NCBI RefSeq assembly: GCF_003386865.1
Contig: NZ_QTUA01000001.1
Span: forward strand, 1,178,001-1,242,000
Direction: 5' to 3'
Source of the DNA: Calidifontibacter indicus
GTDB taxonomy: Bacteria > Actinomycetota > Actinomycetes > Actinomycetales > Dermatophilaceae
DNA: 64,000 bases
In this document: positions 63,281-64,000 of the stretch, in pieces
How the letters are laid out: each line of letters starts with the position of its first letter
How positions within the stretch are numbered: position 1 is the stretch's first letter
Translations under genes and position numbers: made by a program
Notes under the pieces: generated by a model
Seen by the model: only the letters and a program-made list of their open reading frames with translations
Told to the model about the DNA's origin: nothing
Database searches by the model: none

Positions 63281-63346
63281 CGCGGCTTGTCGAGATTCGC
63301 GCGGGTCATGACGCGTGCAGGTCTCGATGACCTGCGCAAAGCCGCG
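63281..63346. repeat. Palindromic element, family B copy 2 (degenerate)
   Basis: Outer arms CGCGGCTT (63281-63288) and AAGCCGCG (63339-63346) enclose CGAGATTCGCGCGGGTCATG, which is also found (reverse strand) in the element at 29298-29359. It separates the convergent lysR-type and T5orf172 genes. Confidence 0.65.
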
Positions 63347-63360
63347 GCCGTGCGTGGACT

Positions 63361-64000
63361 TTACAAACTCTTCGGTCGCACGTCTGGCGGCCAACTGCTT
63401 CGGCTCTGAACGTATTCGAGAGCATCCGGAACATCGTGGTACTCGAGCAGCCCACCTATCTTCTCCGACAGCACGGTTCGCACCTCCTCAGGAGTCGCGA
63501 AGAAGAACTCCCGGCGTGAGTTCACCCAGTTCACGCGGCGCTCGGCAAAGGCTCGATGGAGCTCGTTCTCCAGTGTCACTGCGTCTTCTGAGAAGAACAG
63601 TGCGTGCGTGTCGTACAAGAACGGCACTGACGCATCGCCCAACTCACGGATGCGGTCAGTGGGTTCGAGGCGCCTCGTCATCCCGATCTTCACCATGTCG
63701 GGTCCGAACGCACCGACGTTGGAGATCACGTAGACATATCCCGCCCGAACGTTGGCGATCCGGTAGTCGTTGCTCTCGATGGCTTGGTCAATCTCCTGGA
63801 GGCGGGATTCAAGGTCGCGCGCGGCACTCTCGTCGCCGGCCTCCCGCAGCCGGGCGAGCACCGTGATGTAGTGCTCCCGCTCCTTGTCGAGTCGTTCTCG
63901 TTCGGCCTTCAACTCGGCCTCGGCCCTTCGCTGCTCCCGCAACATCTCACGCTCTTCGCGTGCGCGCTCCCTTTCCTCCTGCACCTTCACCTGGTAGTCG
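63361..64000 (-). CDS. Coiled-coil protein with T5orf172/GIY-YIG-like domain, C-terminal part
   Basis: The frame is open to the right edge, so the N-terminus is missing. What remains is a long charged coiled coil (EERERAREEREMLREQRRAE and on, to about residue 75 of the visible part) and a T5orf172 (Mug113) domain: AGYVYVISNVGAFGPDMVKIGMTRR, a GIY-YIG-related nuclease fold, then LENELHRAF and FFFATPEEV. The layout matches DUF4041-T5orf172 proteins of phage and bacteria, whose function is not established. Confidence 0.8.
   Translation of the reverse strand, partial: DYQVKVQEERERAREEREMLREQRRAEAELKAERERLDKEREHYITVLARLREAGDESAARDLESRLQEIDQAIESNDYRIANVRAGYVYVISNVGAFGPDMVKIGMTRRLEPTDRIRELGDASVPFLYDTHALFFSEDAVTLENELHRAFAERRVNWVNSRREFFFATPEEVRTVLSEKIGGLLEYHDVPDALEYVQSRSSWPPDVRPKSL

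Overview
The window is high-GC DNA (GC-rich third codon positions, many GTG starts, tightly overlapping stop/start codons) from an actinobacterium. Gene content points to the Micrococcales, possibly a Dermacoccaceae-like organism: DUF3263 and DUF222-HNH proteins, a WXG100 protein, an MprAB/PepD-like locus, a CIRCE-controlled groEL without groES, and IS1380 and IS110 elements. The family placement is an inference, not a measurement.

Layout. 1-5.5 kb: the edge of rarD, an enoyl-CoA hydratase, and an ABC-transporter operon whose first gene is split by an IS1380 element. 5.5-13.4 kb (minus strand): the 2-oxoacid:ferredoxin oxidoreductase korAB and a urease operon, ureAB(fused)-C-F-G-D, with no ureE. 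13.5-22.4 kb (plus strand): a ten-gene complex I operon, nuoA-B-C-H-I-J-K-L-M-N, lacking the contiguous block nuoD-E-F-G. 22.4-27.3 kb: a PLP decarboxylase, an unidentified Rossmann-type protein, a DUF3263 protein, an SDR and a YbaK-type deacylase. 27.3-29.4 kb: groEL with two CIRCE operators. 29.4-33.7 kb (minus strand): a WXG100 protein and a response regulator/sensor kinase/HtrA protease set. 33.8-36.6 kb: MarR-MFS and a PhyH-like dioxygenase. 36.7-41.2 kb: aminopeptidase N, serC and pdxH. 41.2-41.7 kb: an intergenic region with a near-consensus promoter, a 12-codon ORF behind an exceptionally strong Shine-Dalgarno and a chain of perfect hairpins, probably a structured RNA. 41.7-44.4 kb: a DtxR-type regulator and the Kup potassium transporter. 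44.4-53.5 kb: two secreted proteins sharing the same C-terminal repeat, a PPOX protein, a serine hydrolase, two alpha/beta hydrolases with a WS/DGAT acyltransferase, and an M6-type metalloprotease. 53.6-55.3 kb: an ECF sigma factor translationally coupled to the alkylation-repair genes ogt and tag. 55.3-59 kb: a RelA/SpoT-domain protein, a nitrilase-family hydrolase and an HNH protein. 59-64 kb: an IS110 element, a collapsed CoA-transferase pseudogene, a thiolase with its divergent LysR regulator, and the 3' part of a coiled-coil/T5orf172 gene.

How the parts fit. Two gene groups concern low-potential electron flow (ferredoxin-reducing KorAB and a complex I membrane arm without its NADH-dehydrogenase module). 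Urease is self-contained apart from UreE, whose nickel-buffering role may be taken by an unusual histidine-rich C-terminus on UreG. The thiolase, CoA-transferase remnant and LysR gene look like the end of a beta-ketoadipate-type pathway that has lost its CoA-transferase. Most convergent gene pairs are separated by long, often perfect inverted repeats; two of these palindrome families occur twice in the window. Several genes have a TANNNT box 6-8 nt before the start codon and are probably leaderless.
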